Assembly (NCBI GenBank): GCA_043228905.1
Contig: JBHGNT010000010.1
Location: 7,130,001-7,194,000, forward strand
Direction of reading: 5' to 3'
Source: Azolla caroliniana
Lineage: Eukaryota > Polypodiophyta
Length of the DNA stretch: 64,000 nucleotides
The notes under the pieces were generated by a model, which saw only the letters and a list, made by a program, of their open reading frames with translations, was not told the DNA's origin and did no database searches. Position numbers and translations under genes: made by a program. Positions within the stretch are counted from its first letter, which is position 1. Every line of letters starts with the position of its first letter. This document shows positions 32,942 to 44,126 of this stretch, piece after piece.

Positions 32942-35900
32942 GAGTGTAACGAGTCGACGCTGATCTCGAACCGGGTTTGTCCAGATACTTTTGCTGGAAA
33001 TCAGCAAAGAAGATCCTGAGCATTGGCGACATGCTCGACGGGTTCCCAAGTACGTTCGCTCGGACTATAGCCGAGCCAATCGACCAAATAATAAAGTTTT
33101 TTGCGAACAAGTTTGGAATCGAGGACGGCAACAACTTCATACTCCGGGCCGACTTACAACTCAAGCGGGGACGGCGGTGGTGTAACACGATCGGGAATAG
33201 TGTTTGCTTTATAAGGTTCAAGAAGAGAACTATGGAAAACTGGATGTATCTGAAGATACAAAGGGAGATCAAGGCGGAACGTAACATCATTAACCTTACC
33301 AGTAATACGGAAAGGACCAAGTCGTCGATAATCCAACTTGTCGCACGGTCGAGTAGTCTTGATGTGACGACGTAAGAGCCATACTTAATCTCCGATGGCA
33401 AAAGAGGAGGGAAGCCGATGACGATCCGCATAAGTCTTCTGTGTGTGTTGAGCATGACGAAGATGAGTAGAGAGATCCAACTGGATCTTGCGTAGCCTCT
33501 CCAAATGATCCTCAGCACGAGGATTGGTAGGTAGTTGCGGGGTGTCGATCACTGACTAGCGAGGATGAGAACCGGTATAAGCGTAAAATGGGGAGACCCG
33601 AGTCGAGGAGTGAACAACATTATTATATGCAAATTCCGCAAAGTGGAGAATCTCGGCCCAACAATCCTATTGATAACTCAGAAAACACCGGAGATATTGT
33701 TCCAGCATTTGGTTTGTTCGTTCCGTCTGCCCATCGGTCTGGGGATGGTAGCCGGAGGAGAGGTTGCAAGAGACCTTGAGCATCTTGAAGAGATGCTGCA
33801 AAAATTTGGAAACGAATTGAGGGCCTCGGTCACTAATGATACTGTCTAGGAGGCCATGATGCCGAAATACCTCACGCATGACAAGGGCGGCGGTTTCCTC
33901 GCTAATGATGGCCTTAGTACACAGCACAAAATGTGCCATCTTAGTATATTGATCGACGAATGTTAAGATAACATTGAACCCACCCCTTCGACACTGGTAA
34001 ATCTATGATAAAATAAAGACAAATAGACTGCCATGGCTTACTTGGAATCGGTAAGGGTTCCAACAAGCCATATGGATGGTGTTGTGGCATCTTTGCTCGA
34101 CAGCAAGCATCACAGGTCCGAATGTAGTCGTCGACAAAACGTCGCATATGGGGCCACCAAAAAGATCGTTGAACTAGATTCAACGTCTTAGTACTACTGA
34201 AATGTTCCGCCGTATGGGTGTCATGAGAACTTTGGACGATTTGAAGGCGACAGGAGCAATCGGGGACATATAAAAGTTTTTTAAAGAATAACAAACCATC
34301 ATGATATTCGAATTGTCGGTAGTCCATACCTGGTTGTTTGAGACTAGGAGCAGGATGCCGGAGAGGTATCAATGTGCGCCAGAATGTCTTGAGCAAAACA
34401 GTCTGTCTTCAAGTTCGCACGTATGGCATCAGTAATCTGGGAATCCATTGGGGTGTGAAAAATCCGTGTTGTGTGCAATCGTGTTGGTCCCAAGATTACT
34501 TGCTTTTGATTATCAAACGCTGGATCACTAGGATGAGGTGCAAGATATGAACGCTGTGATAGTGCATCTGCTTTTTCTTACTGCTTCCCCGGTCGATATG
34601 TGATTTTGAAGTCAAAACGTGTGAGGAATTGAGTCCACCGAGCTTGCTGTCGATTTAGCACACGAGCGTTTTGGAAATAAGCAAGATTTTTGTGATCACT
34701 AAAGACGATGACCTGATGTGGAGAGCCCTCTAAGAAATGCCGCAATTGCACAAATGAATCTACAATGGCTAATAACCCCTTGTCATGTATTTCGTAGTTG
34801 ATTTCCAATGGTCGAAACTCAATGAGTAGATTCTTGGGGTTGTCGATATCAGACTTCTCTTGTTCTCCAATCTATGTTTGGATTATGTAATTCAAACCAA
34901 GATAATCCCAGGACAATGGGATGCTCTGGACTACTAATTATATTGAATGATACTACACACACAAAACTACCTAGGACAACCTGAATGGGTTCTGACTCTT
35001 CTACAATATTCCCGGAAGCAATGGGACGACCATCAATGACTACTACAGATGTAGGGCAAGGAAGTTTTCTTAAGGATATCTAAGAAGCTTGGGCAAAATT
35101 TCGATCCATGAAACAAGAATTGGCTCCGTAATCTAAAAGTGCTAGGACGTGTACTGGAGGAGTACTTTTAGTACTAACCATAACTTGGGCTAGGAACACA
35201 TTGCTAACTTGCTTGGAGGGAATGGAACCACTAATGGGTTGTACAAATCTAGGGCTGTCCAACCAAACGGCTCCTATTTTGGCTGGACTCAGTCGTTTAA
35301 CTCTTCATCTAATTGACTAAGGATTTCAAATTTGTTTGAGATACTTGGGCTAGTAGTACCATTAATACTATTAGACACTCTATTAGTACTATTAATACTA
35401 TCAGACACTCCTAAGGGAAGAATTGACTCGGGTTTAGTACAGGCTACGATTTGATTCACTTGTCTTCTTGGCCTATGGGGACAGTTGATCGCAATATGCC
35501 CTGGTCCACCGCAATAAAGACATAATTGATTTGCACGTCATCGTTGCTTTTCTTCTTCCGATAACGGGCCACGTCGACGCATGGTGTCGATCTCCATCGG
35601 TGTTGGAGTATTTGCTTGAGATATGTCTCGTGCAAACGGTTTAGCCGCAACTGAGGCATATGTGGTCTCTGGCCTAGGGCGTGGTATTTGTAATTGACAT
35701 TCCGAACACCGTTCGAAAAGGTGGTTGTCGCAACTAACCGCTCGACTGATTGCCTTTGGTTCTTCGGGGAAGGTTAGAAGTAGATCTTTGACATCGTTTC
35801 GCAGGCTGTAGTGAAACTGCTCCATTAGTGCTTGATCATCCCAAGGGATATCTGAGGCGAGTAGATGGAAATCCACTGCGTAGGTAGAGGCTCGACGATC

Positions 35901-36433
35901 GTCTTGACGCAATCGTCCGATTTTGTTGATCGTCGTCTTGATGCTGTCTGTATCTCCAAAGCAAGCTTTAAACTCACTAATAAAGTCTTCAAAGTTATTA
36001 AGTAAGGGCGATTGTTTTTCTAGAAGCGGAGCAAACAATGCCAAGGTTGAGCCGCTAAGCAACATGCCTATTAGGCCGACTCAGGATGCCTCAGTGGGGT
36101 ATCAAGAAGGATGCATTTGAATGACTAAGCGTACTTGATTGAGGAATCCCCTAAATTGCGATAACGTTCCATCAAATTTCACAGAAAGTCCAATCTTGGG
36201 CTCTTTATGAAATCCTTGGGGACTTGATCCTTGTTGTTGCAACGCTGCTTCAAGTTGTTGCACACGTAACGCTAACTCCCCATGTTGTTGTTGCGTTTGC
36301 ATTTTTCTAGGGCAATTTGTTGAAGATCCCCTAACAACCGTTGGTTTTCTTGTTCCAAGGCAACAAATTTTTCTTTTAGACATTGTAGCTTGGAGAAAAC
36401 GGATTGGTATTCTTGGGCGCTAACAGAAGCCAT
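32942..36433 (-). pseudogene. Gypsy F gag-pol pseudogene with chromodomain
   Basis: Minus strand. Gag starts at ATG 36,433 (MASVSAQEYQSVFSKLQ). The retrotransposon Gag core is open at 35,538-36,065 and a CCHC knuckle (LYCGGPGHIAINC) lies near 35,490. Protease near 35,130 reads LLDYGANSCF, with Ser to Tyr after the active Asp. Near 34,865 the sequence jumps from the protease end to RNase H ([15 protein letters not shown] at about 34,790), so RT is deleted. The integrase zinc part and core follow with many stops; the first catalytic Asp appears changed to Tyr (CLYFIIDLP), while ISDRGPQF and DGQTERTN are kept (33,667-33,939). The chromodomain at about 32,990-33,130 has KLYYLVDWLGYSPSERTWEP. Chromodomains of this kind can direct insertion to heterochromatin. 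Non-functional. Confidence 0.85.
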
Positions 36434-36504
36434 TGTATAGAAAAAGGATCTTAAGAGAATGAGGGAAACCAAAAGAAAGATTAGAGAGGGAAATTGGTTC
36501 AAAC

Positions 36505-36760
36505 TGTCAGGAATAGTACTAAAACAGAGAGAGAATTAGTACTAGAGATGGGAAGTACTATTAGTACTAAGAGGACGGAACTACGTAAGACTCCCGAGAG
36601 AGAGAAAGAGAGAAGAGGAGAGAGAGAGAGAGATGATGATAACAAATGATATATTATGTGAAGAGTAAGTACAAAAGGCCTATGAGGCTTAAGACTGGCG
36701 TTGAACCAATTTGGTTCAAAATAATGCCTAGTGCTTTCTTTTATAGTGTTCTTAGGAGTA
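36505..36760 (-). repeat. 5' LTR of gypsy F, truncated
   Basis: Same sequence as 26,916-27,174 followed by the first bases after the copia E site (cttcttttatagtgttcttaggagta), so it is the uninterrupted empty-site version of the LTR now split by copia E. It breaks at 36,760 against gypsy G. Confidence 0.85.
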
Positions 36761-37363
36761 TAAAGATGTACTCCATTTCGTGTCCACATGCGAAACATGC
36801 CAAGTACATTCAAATATACGTCATCGTGATGAGCTCCGATCAACATACCCGCTCACCATACACTTCAAATGGATGGTGGATCTGGTCTCAATGCCAATGG
36901 GAGTGGGACAAATGAAGTACTTAGCTTTGGCAAGAGAAGACTTGACAAATCAAGTGGAAGGACGGGCCTTGACAAATAAGACGACATCAGCTATTTGCAA
37001 ATTTCTACTCGAAGAGGTTGTCTACCGATACGGATGTGTGGGAAAGATAGTTGTCAATCGAGGGGAGTTGGATGCACGTGAAGCAACGGAGCTTTTCGAA
37101 CGACTAGGCGTGATGCTCTCCCTCACGACTGCCTACAATCCAGAAGCGAATGGGAAGATTGAGCGAGGGCATGGACCTATCGTCAAAGCCATCGTATGAG
37201 CATGCAACGGTCGAGCCGGGAATTGGCCACGACTATTTCCCTATGCCTTGTGGGTTGATAGAACGACACACAGCTCGGTGACCGGGTATATGCCAACGGA
37301 GCTTATGTATGGACAAAAGCCGGTAATGCCCATTGAAAGGACGATCGCCTCATGGGTAGCGAT

Positions 37364-37379
37364 CAGTGTTGGGCAAAGT
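37364..37379 (+). repeat. hAT left terminal inverted repeat
   Basis: CAGTGTTGGGCAAAGT, perfect inverted match to 42,463-42,478. Confidence 0.96.
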
Positions 37380-37719
37380 TTGTAGCCCCTACCGGAAATT
37401 TTCCTGCTTCTCATGAACCTAACCGGAATTTAAAAATTTTGGCCGGCCACGTTCCTACCAACAACAATGTCAACCGGAACATGTTGAAATTTTTTTTGGC
37501 CGCATAACCAAAAAAAATTCTAATGCAATACCAAATCAAATCAATTACAAAATTTTGGAACCCAAAAACTAAAGATATATATTTTCCAAAAAAAATTCTA
37601 ACTTTATAAACATATTTCACTTTTCAAACCTTTGTAAAGTAGCATTAACAACATATTAGATCAAATTAGATGTAATATATAGAAAGTTCCAAAACAAAAT
37701 CGATCACATTTATAAAGTT

Positions 37720-39947
37720 TTAATCTATATCTTCTATGAAGTCCTCGATCTCATCATTATGCTCATGAGAAGTTCCTGTAAAAATATGACGATATGCCTT
37801 GCTTTCTCGCCACAACAAAATGCTAGCATTGAAGTCATGTTCTTCTAGTTTAGGTCCTTCAATAGAGATTCGTATCAATGCATCAATCGCATTGTTTTTC
37901 AACCTATTTCTAAACTTATTTTTTATTAGATTTAGGCGACTAAAGCCTCTCTCACACGCTGCTATAGAAGAACATTGGATTAAACCTATCAATGCAATCT
38001 TTAGAAGTTCGGGTAGCTTTTCTTTCCACACATCATTACAATTTATCATACCCCAAACATCTAAGAAATCTCTTCCAAGCCATTCTGTGGTAGCTTGCCT
38101 TTTGAAAATTGCATATTCATCATACAATTTATCATTATCAATTATGGGAGAAAACGCTCTCCCATCTACCATTTTTTGAATGCCATAAAAATTTCCAAGT
38201 GTTTTCAACTCATTAAGACCCATAGTTTTTCGTGCTAAAATGCTTGTAGATCCGCAGACATGTTCATTGGCGATAACATTTTCAATGCGCAAAGAGTTAC
38301 CGGATCTTGAAGCCTCTTTTTTATTGTCTCTATTAATGCCTTAGAAAACAAAGTTTGGAATTGTATGGCTTCAATCAAGTCCTCACCATCAATACATCTA
38401 TCCATGAGGATGCTTTTATACATATTACCTTTAATAACATCTCTTAAAACTGAAAGCATTCCTTTTTCTCTACGATATTCTGGAATAATTGGATAACTAT
38501 AGCTATCCTTCTCAAAACCATTTAGATCCATCATAACATGATGGAGAAATTGTTCTTCGATCTCCCCAATGGCTATCATAGCCAAACCTCCAACGCATGT
38601 CACATCCACATATTCCTTTTGGAATTCCATACTTAACGTTGACATGATCTTAAGTACATCTGCAAGAAAGTGAAGCATATACACTACTTTGAAGTTTCTT
38701 AAACTTACGAATACATTGTATGCATCACTTTGCGATTGTAAAGTCTTCATCAAGGGTTCATACACATCACATACCCTCATGATAGCACCATGCCGACTAA
38801 GCCATCGTGTTTTCACAATCCCAAGAATATGCAAATGTGTGTATTCTAGTGCATCTTGCATCTTAGTTAATTCACCTTGGCGCAGTCAGCTCCTCAAGAA
38901 ATGTGCAGCCACCCGATTCACAAGGGCATCTAACTGCTTACATGTTTCTTTGACTTCAATGTTCTTTGAAGCCTCTTGCACACACAAGTTTTTTCGATGT
39001 GCACAACAATGTAAGGAAGTCATAAATGGGTTATATGACTTCAATCTTGTAGCAACACCTGTAGACATACCTACCATAATAGATGCTCCATCACTTCCGA
39101 ATCCCATCATTTTTCTAACATCTAAGTTTCACTTTTTTAATAATACTAAAATGCTTTCTGTTATTGTGTTTGATGTACCATCCTCTACTTCAAGTAACCC
39201 CAAATAAGAGGTTCTTACTTGCCTTCCTTCCACAAATGTAGCATAAAGAATCAAGTTCTTGGTTACGCTTACATCGGTAGCTTCATCTACCATAAGCCCA
39301 AACCAAGGACTTTTCCTCAACCTATCATAGATCTCAGCTTCAAGAGCCTTGCTAATGTGCAAGATAAAGCTTGCACAAGCCTTATTATCGTTATACATTC
39401 GTGGAAGGCCTTCCACACCACATTCTCTTAACAATCGTAAGAGGCTTTCCAATTTTCTAAATGCTAAATCCTCTTTAGCTATAAAATAACATTTAAACAA
39501 TTTTTCAATTGCTACATCCACACTTGCTTCTTTTTTTTATGCACATTTTTCAAGACCATTCTTGTCACGTTCTTGTAACAAAATGGCATCTCAATGGGCC
39601 ACACTTCTTGCATGTTCTTCTAATGCGGAAGTCTTAAAGTTTTTGGCACTTGTTTTGCCAAATGAAGACTTACTATGAGGATCACTCCTACAATAACTAC
39701 ACCATATAAGACCAGTTTCTAAATCCTCTTGAAGCCACTTAAATTTAGTAAGCCAATCTTCTTAAAATTTTAGTTTGTCCTTACTAATTCTATTCATCTC
39801 ATGAAGTAATTCTTCGGAGTGTTGATGGTCCTTTATAGGCTCTTCTAGAGACACATCTTCTTTAGATGGCAAGTTTTTCCTAAAGCCGGTCATTGTAAAG
39901 AGGCTAATTTGCTTTCCTTTGCCTTTCATATTCTTGTTTTGGGACAT
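37720..39947 (-). pseudogene. hAT transposase, interrupted
   Basis: Minus strand; likely start at 39,947 (MSQNKNMKGKGKQISLF). A TTF-type zinc finger (IWCSYCRSD...H) lies near 39,650-39,700, after a stop at 39,762. 39,129-39,521 has the first catalytic Asp block (VDEATDVSVTKNL). 38,886-39,110 has GFGSDGASIMVG, probably the second Asp, and a CCAHRKNL block typical of hAT. 38,235-38,861 continues the helical insertion domain (KTRWLSRHGAIMR). 37,720-38,292 is the C-terminal hAT dimerisation domain (SIAACERGFSRLNLIKNKF with the catalytic Glu). Adjacent open parts overlap in different frames at 38,235-38,292, which marks a frameshift; stops lie near 38,886, 39,129 and 39,590. It resembles the ZNF862/KIAA1586-like group of plant hAT proteins. 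The damage is light. Confidence 0.9.
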
Positions 39948-41144
39948 ACTGTAAGTCTGTAACAATAATGCAGAGAATGTTTGACTAACATAATATATGG
40001 ATTCTATTTACAAGAAGGCGAAACCTACATACACAATCCATGTTTCCAAAAAGAAAAAACAAATTAAGATACCTGGGATATTTGAAGTTTCCGAGGCAAT
40101 AAAGGATCAATTTTCCACTATGGACCTTCCAATCTATCAGAAAATAAAGAAGAAAGAAGATGGTTCACATTAGCTTACCCACATTAAATAAGCTCTAGTT
40201 TAGAACACTGAGATTTTGAGATACACTTTAGAGATCAGAAAAACTTAAGATATAAATTAGAATGGATTTACAAATGGGAGTAATGGATAGAAATTGATTT
40301 GCAACGGCCAAGAAAGACATCATATTCAACACATAGAATCACATGCTGCTAATGTAAATTTCCAAACAAGAAATATGTCAAAAAGAAGGAAATCATAGCT
40401 AAAATCATTTCAAATATGTCAAGAAATTCGTTTTCCCACAAAATGCATTTAGTAGGAAAGATTTTGAGATACACTTTAGAGATCACAAACAAGATGACAA
40501 TACGAATGCAAGGTAGTAATAGAATATGCATGCCTCCTTGTGATTTATTCTTGTCTATTCCCATCATCTTTCTATGCTTTTCTTGTGCTAAGATAATTTG
40601 TTGTACATAATTCCCTCCCAATTTTCAACCTATCGTCCACTACATGTGTTTGAATTACATGATGATTCTCATCTCAAATTTGTTGGTTCATCTAGTTATA
40701 TTGTAATAAGTAAATAGTATTTCAGATTCGTTAATTTGTTTATCATAGTAGCCCCTTGATGATGATGATGAAGAAGAGAAAATCTCTTTCCACACCTAGT
40801 TCCATTACATCTTCACAAGTCCATGTTCACCCACTAAAAAGAAGCATGAAGATGTAATCCTCTTCTCCAATGCACATACTTTGCAATGATCCCACAACTT
40901 TGCCTTACAATGTTCAAGAGACATTTAAATACTCTTTCCACACCTAGTTCCCTTACATCTTGAACACAACTTCATGTTCACCCACTAAAAAGAAGCATGA
41001 AGATGTGACCCTCTTCCCCAAATGCACATACTTTGCAATGATATCACATCCTTTCCTTACAATGTTCAAGAGACGTTTAAAAAGTGATCAAATCACTTGA
41101 TAATAGAAAATGTCATACATGAGTGTTTGATTGAAAGCCAACAT
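39948..41144. repeat. hAT right arm, non-coding, with a 148-bp tandem repeat
   Basis: No ORF of note. A unit beginning ctctttccacacctagt is repeated at 40,784-40,931 and 40,932 to about 41,079 (148-bp period, about 85-90% alike by eye), with the shared core cccactaaaaagaagcatga. A shorter repeat, gattttgagatacactttag, occurs at 40,212 and 40,461. Confidence 0.8.
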
Positions 41145-42060
41145 TGCAATGTATTGCAAAATGAATCTCTTCATTATTATTACATTTTATGATTGATCTT
41201 AAGGTCTTATTGTCATCAAACTACGTACATGAAGACTACGCTTATTAATATGTATATTCTAGAGTAAAAACATACAATCTAGAAGGAAAATAAACAAGGC
41301 AATATGAGAAAATGGATTGAGGGTACAAGACCCTAATACTTAAAAATGTGCACTCACCCAACAATAGAGAGCAGCGAGTGACAAGCAATGCACAACTCCT
41401 AGTGAGCGGCAAGTAACGAGCAACGATCAACGAGCGTCAAGTAACGCGCGTGAATCGTCGAGTGGTGAGCGGTGAGCAACGAATGATGGGTGACGAGTGA
41501 CGAGCGGCAATCAGCGAGTGATGAGCGGCAATTTCTGAGTGATGAGCGGCCGCCTACAATCAACGAGGAAGAAGCAACGAGCTGTGGGCGATTTGCAATG
41601 TATTGCAAAATGAATCTCTTCATTATTATTACATTTTATGATTGATCTTAAGGTCTTATTGTCATCAAACTACGTACATGAAGACTACGCTTATTAATAT
41701 GTATATTCTAGAGTAAAAACATACAATCTAGAAGGAAAATAAACAAGGCAATGACATTCACATAATTATATGAGAAAATGGATTGAGGGTACAAGACCCT
41801 AATACTTAAAAATGTGCACTCACCCAACAATAGAGAGCAGCGAGTGATGAGCAATGCACAACTCCTAGTGAGCAGCAAGTAACAAGCGATGATCAACGAG
41901 CGACAAGTAACGCGCGCGAATCGTCGAGTGGTGAGAGCTGAGTGACGAATGATGGGTGACGAGTGACGAGCGGCAATCAGCGAGGGACGAGCGGCAATTT
42001 CTGAGTGATGAGAGGCCACGGACAATCAACGAGGGAGAAGCAACGAGTTGTGGGCAGTGA
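41145..42060. repeat. 449-bp tandem duplication in the hAT right arm
   Basis: Unit 1 at 41,145-41,593 and unit 2 from 41,594 to about 42,060 both begin tgcaatgtattgcaaaatga and run parallel to the gtgggcg end; unit 2 has about 18 extra bases near 41,753. Each unit contains an internal array of short related motifs such as GTGACGAGCGGCAAT and GTGATGAGCGGCAAT. Related motifs continue, degenerate, to about 42,190. Confidence 0.88.
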
Positions 42061-42462
42061 GCAGTGAGTAGTGAACGAACAATGAATAACAAGCAGTTGT
42101 TAACGAACAATTAGGAAGTAGGAAGGAGGAACGGCAATGAGCAATGAGGAGGGAGCAGTGAGCAACGAGGAGGGAGCAACGAGCAAGGAGGGAGTAGCAG
42201 GAAATCAGACGACGACAGAGAGGGAGAAAAACAAAAAGAGGGGGGAAAGTAAAACAAAAAAAGGGGAAAAACATGAAAAATATATATATAAACTTTTTTT
42301 TACCTTTATTTTTTACATAAACTATATAAATAGCCGGTTCAAAAAATATGAACCGGCTAGATTCCGGTTGGTAGGAAAACTTGGCCGGAATCAATTCCGG
42401 TTGTCCCCCACCTTGGCCGGTAAAAGTCCCAACCCAACCGGAACGCTAACACTTTTCCTGGG

Positions 42463-42478
42463 ACTTTGCCCAACACTG
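42463..42478 (-). repeat. hAT right terminal inverted repeat
   Basis: Plus strand ACTTTGCCCAACACTG, the reverse complement of the left end; followed by the target duplication GTAGCGAT. Confidence 0.96.
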
Positions 42479-43009
42479 GTAGCGATACCATGGGAGAATG
42501 AGATGATCCAAGAAGAGTTATTAGCGGCACGGATAAGGCAACTTGAAAGAAAACCTGAAGATCTAGAAAAAGCGCGAAAGATGATGGAGGCAACCCGAGT
42601 GAAGAACAAAATTCGGTTTGACAAGACGCATCGACTACGTCCCAAGAAGATCGAAGAAGGAGATTGGGTATTGGTCTACAACAACAACCTTGACAATCAA
42701 CACAGTACAACAAGAAAGTTCACAAGAAGATGGTTCAGACCGTATGTGGTAACAAATGCCAACGATAATGCCACATACCACATTGCAGAGCTACACGGAT
42801 CAAGGTTGGCCGTACCCATTGCGAGGAAAAGAGTAAAGATTTTCAAGAAAAGACAAGACGAGGATCCTGACCTCGATCACCTCGACGATGAAGATAATAG
42901 GACGGATGTGAATGAGGACATGGAATAATCTGATTGATCACCGTAGCCGAAATCTTGCACTCTCTCTTCTTGGCACGTACTAGAGGACGTGCGGTTTGGT
43001 GGGGGTGGA

Positions 43010-44126
43010 TGTCGTGAAGATTTTCGGCAATGGTGTGAAAATTGCATGGAACGTACAAAATCAAGTGTGGTTCTTTACACACAATATGAACAATAATAAT
43101 GTAAATAAGTTTAATCTTGGTACAAAAAGATGGAGATCTTGAAGAGCTTTTGAATGCACTTTGTTACATAATAAACGAACATCTAAACGTCAAGTTATGT
43201 GGATATGAAGTTTGCAAAGAAAAAGGGAAAAATAAAAAAAAAGTGAGATATCCCACATAGACAGGACAAATAAGGATCTCACCATATATAAGGAAGAGCA
43301 AAAGCTATTATCTTTGTGTTTGTGTGTGGAGAATAGAAAGGATGAGTTGAATGACTTGGTGAATGGATGTAGCCAAGTTAATTGGTTTTGGACGGCGACA
43401 GAACCAAAACCAGATGGACGGACGATGATGGATCCGGCATCCGGCGACCTTTGGATGAGGACCGAACCGGGCCAAACCGAACGGATGCAAATCAGATGGA
43501 TTGGTCGGGTCGGTTGATCGCGGTGCATGGTGTTTTAAAGATATTTGGTCCAAAAGCCAAATATTTTGTGCATAAAAGAAAAAACTGTAAGCAAGACTTG
43601 ACCTTGCACCTCCAAGATAGAAGGCAATAAACTTACGACTAGACTATGTCATTTCCTTAGAAATGTTTTTCCTATCATTATAGTTTTACATGTAAATTCT
43701 CATATTAGAACTTGATTGAGTGAAATGTGATGCATGAGCGCCAAATGGCAAACATGCATTACATGCATTCCATGCATTGTATACATGTCTTATACCCTCA
43801 CATACATCATATGCATGGGAGCATCTATAAAAGGGTGGATGAAAAAGATCAAAAGGGGGAGCGATGTATTAATCAAGAAATTAAAAGTAAGAAATTCGTT
43901 ATCCAATTGATGTATCAATCTTATTCTTCAAATCTAAAGTCAAGAGTTCAATCTTAAATCTCTCTCAATCTAAAGTCAAGCATTCTATCTTTTCTCAATC
44001 TCTCTCTCTCAATCTATCTTAAATCCTTTCTCGCTAAAACTAGTGCAAACTTCAAGTCCTTCCGGTCCAGAAACCCAGTGGTTCCGCCTCACGATCCGCA
44101 CGTAGTGACGGATCTTCACGACAATG
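43010..44126 (+). repeat. 3' LTR of gypsy G
   Basis: Starts TGTCGTGAAGAT after a purine tract and ends ATCTTCACGACA at 44,126, a perfect 12-bp inverted pair, giving an LTR of 1,117 bp. TATA-like sequences occur at 43,282 and 43,824 (TATAAAAG). The last 100 bp reappear at 13,427-13,526 in reverse orientation. Contains tata-rich and TCTCTCAATC-rich stretches near the 3' end. Confidence 0.72.

Larger units (their letters stand above)
26916..36760 (-). mobile_element. Gypsy F, chromovirus on the minus strand
   Basis: Ty3/gypsy element of the chromodomain type (Tekay/Del-like by gag and integrase character). 5' LTR at 36,505-36,760 (truncated), Gag, protease, RNase H, integrase and chromodomain downwards to about 32,942, polypurine tract at 32,921-32,940, then the 3' LTR from 32,920 downwards, interrupted by copia E (27,175-32,723) and ending at 26,916. 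RT is deleted near 34,865. The 5' LTR breaks at 36,760 without its outer end, so no target duplication can be read. Confidence 0.85.
37364..42478 (-). mobile_element. hAT DNA transposon, 5,115 bp
   Basis: Bounded by a perfect 16-bp terminal inverted repeat, CAGTGTTGGGCAAAGT (37,364-37,379) and its reverse complement (42,463-42,478), and an 8-bp target duplication GTAGCGAT (37,356-37,363 and 42,479-42,486). These sizes are diagnostic for hAT. The transposase lies on the minus strand at about 37,720-39,947 and is broken by a few stops and frameshifts. The right arm, from about 40,000 to the end, is non-coding and made largely of tandem duplications. Short CCGGAA-type motifs repeat near both ends. 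It inserted in gypsy G integrase after that element, and it is probably not autonomous now. Confidence 0.95.
36761..42928 (+). pseudogene. Gypsy G integrase pseudogene (split)
   Basis: Read as 36,761-37,363 plus 42,487-42,928, joined across the hAT insertion: the coding frame continues exactly (ASWVA, then IPWENEM) when one copy of the 8-bp target duplication is removed. Visible: a zinc-type CETCQ, the core with D in WMVDLV, then VVNRGELD where relatives have an Asp before RGEL (so the second catalytic Asp is probably lost to Asn), and E in ANGKIERGHG. A TGA at 37,197 breaks the frame. The C-terminal part (42,487-42,928) ends with a basic and then acidic tail (DEDPDLDHLDDED). Confidence 0.8.
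36761..44126 (+). mobile_element. Gypsy G, 3' part, split by a hAT element
   Basis: Plus-strand Ty3/gypsy element, of which only the integrase end, a polypurine tract (GGTTTGGTGGGGGTGGA, 42,993-43,009) and the 3' LTR (43,010-44,126) remain. The hAT element at 37,364-42,478 splits the integrase frame. Upstream domains and the 5' LTR are lost at the breakpoint with gypsy F. Confidence 0.8.

Noticed and set aside
36272-36502. Upstream extension of gypsy F Gag with a hydrophobic start
   Set aside because: The first 23 residues overlap the leader next to the LTR; the start at 36,433 (MASVSAQ) fits the Gag better.
41145-42200. CRISPR-like array in the hAT arm
   Set aside because: Motifs are degenerate, directly abutting, and part of a larger tandem duplication in a eukaryotic transposon; there are no spacers.
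42137-42928. 263-codon plus ORF as one gene
   Set aside because: It runs across the hAT right end; only the part from 42,487 is gypsy integrase coding, the rest is transposon end sequence.
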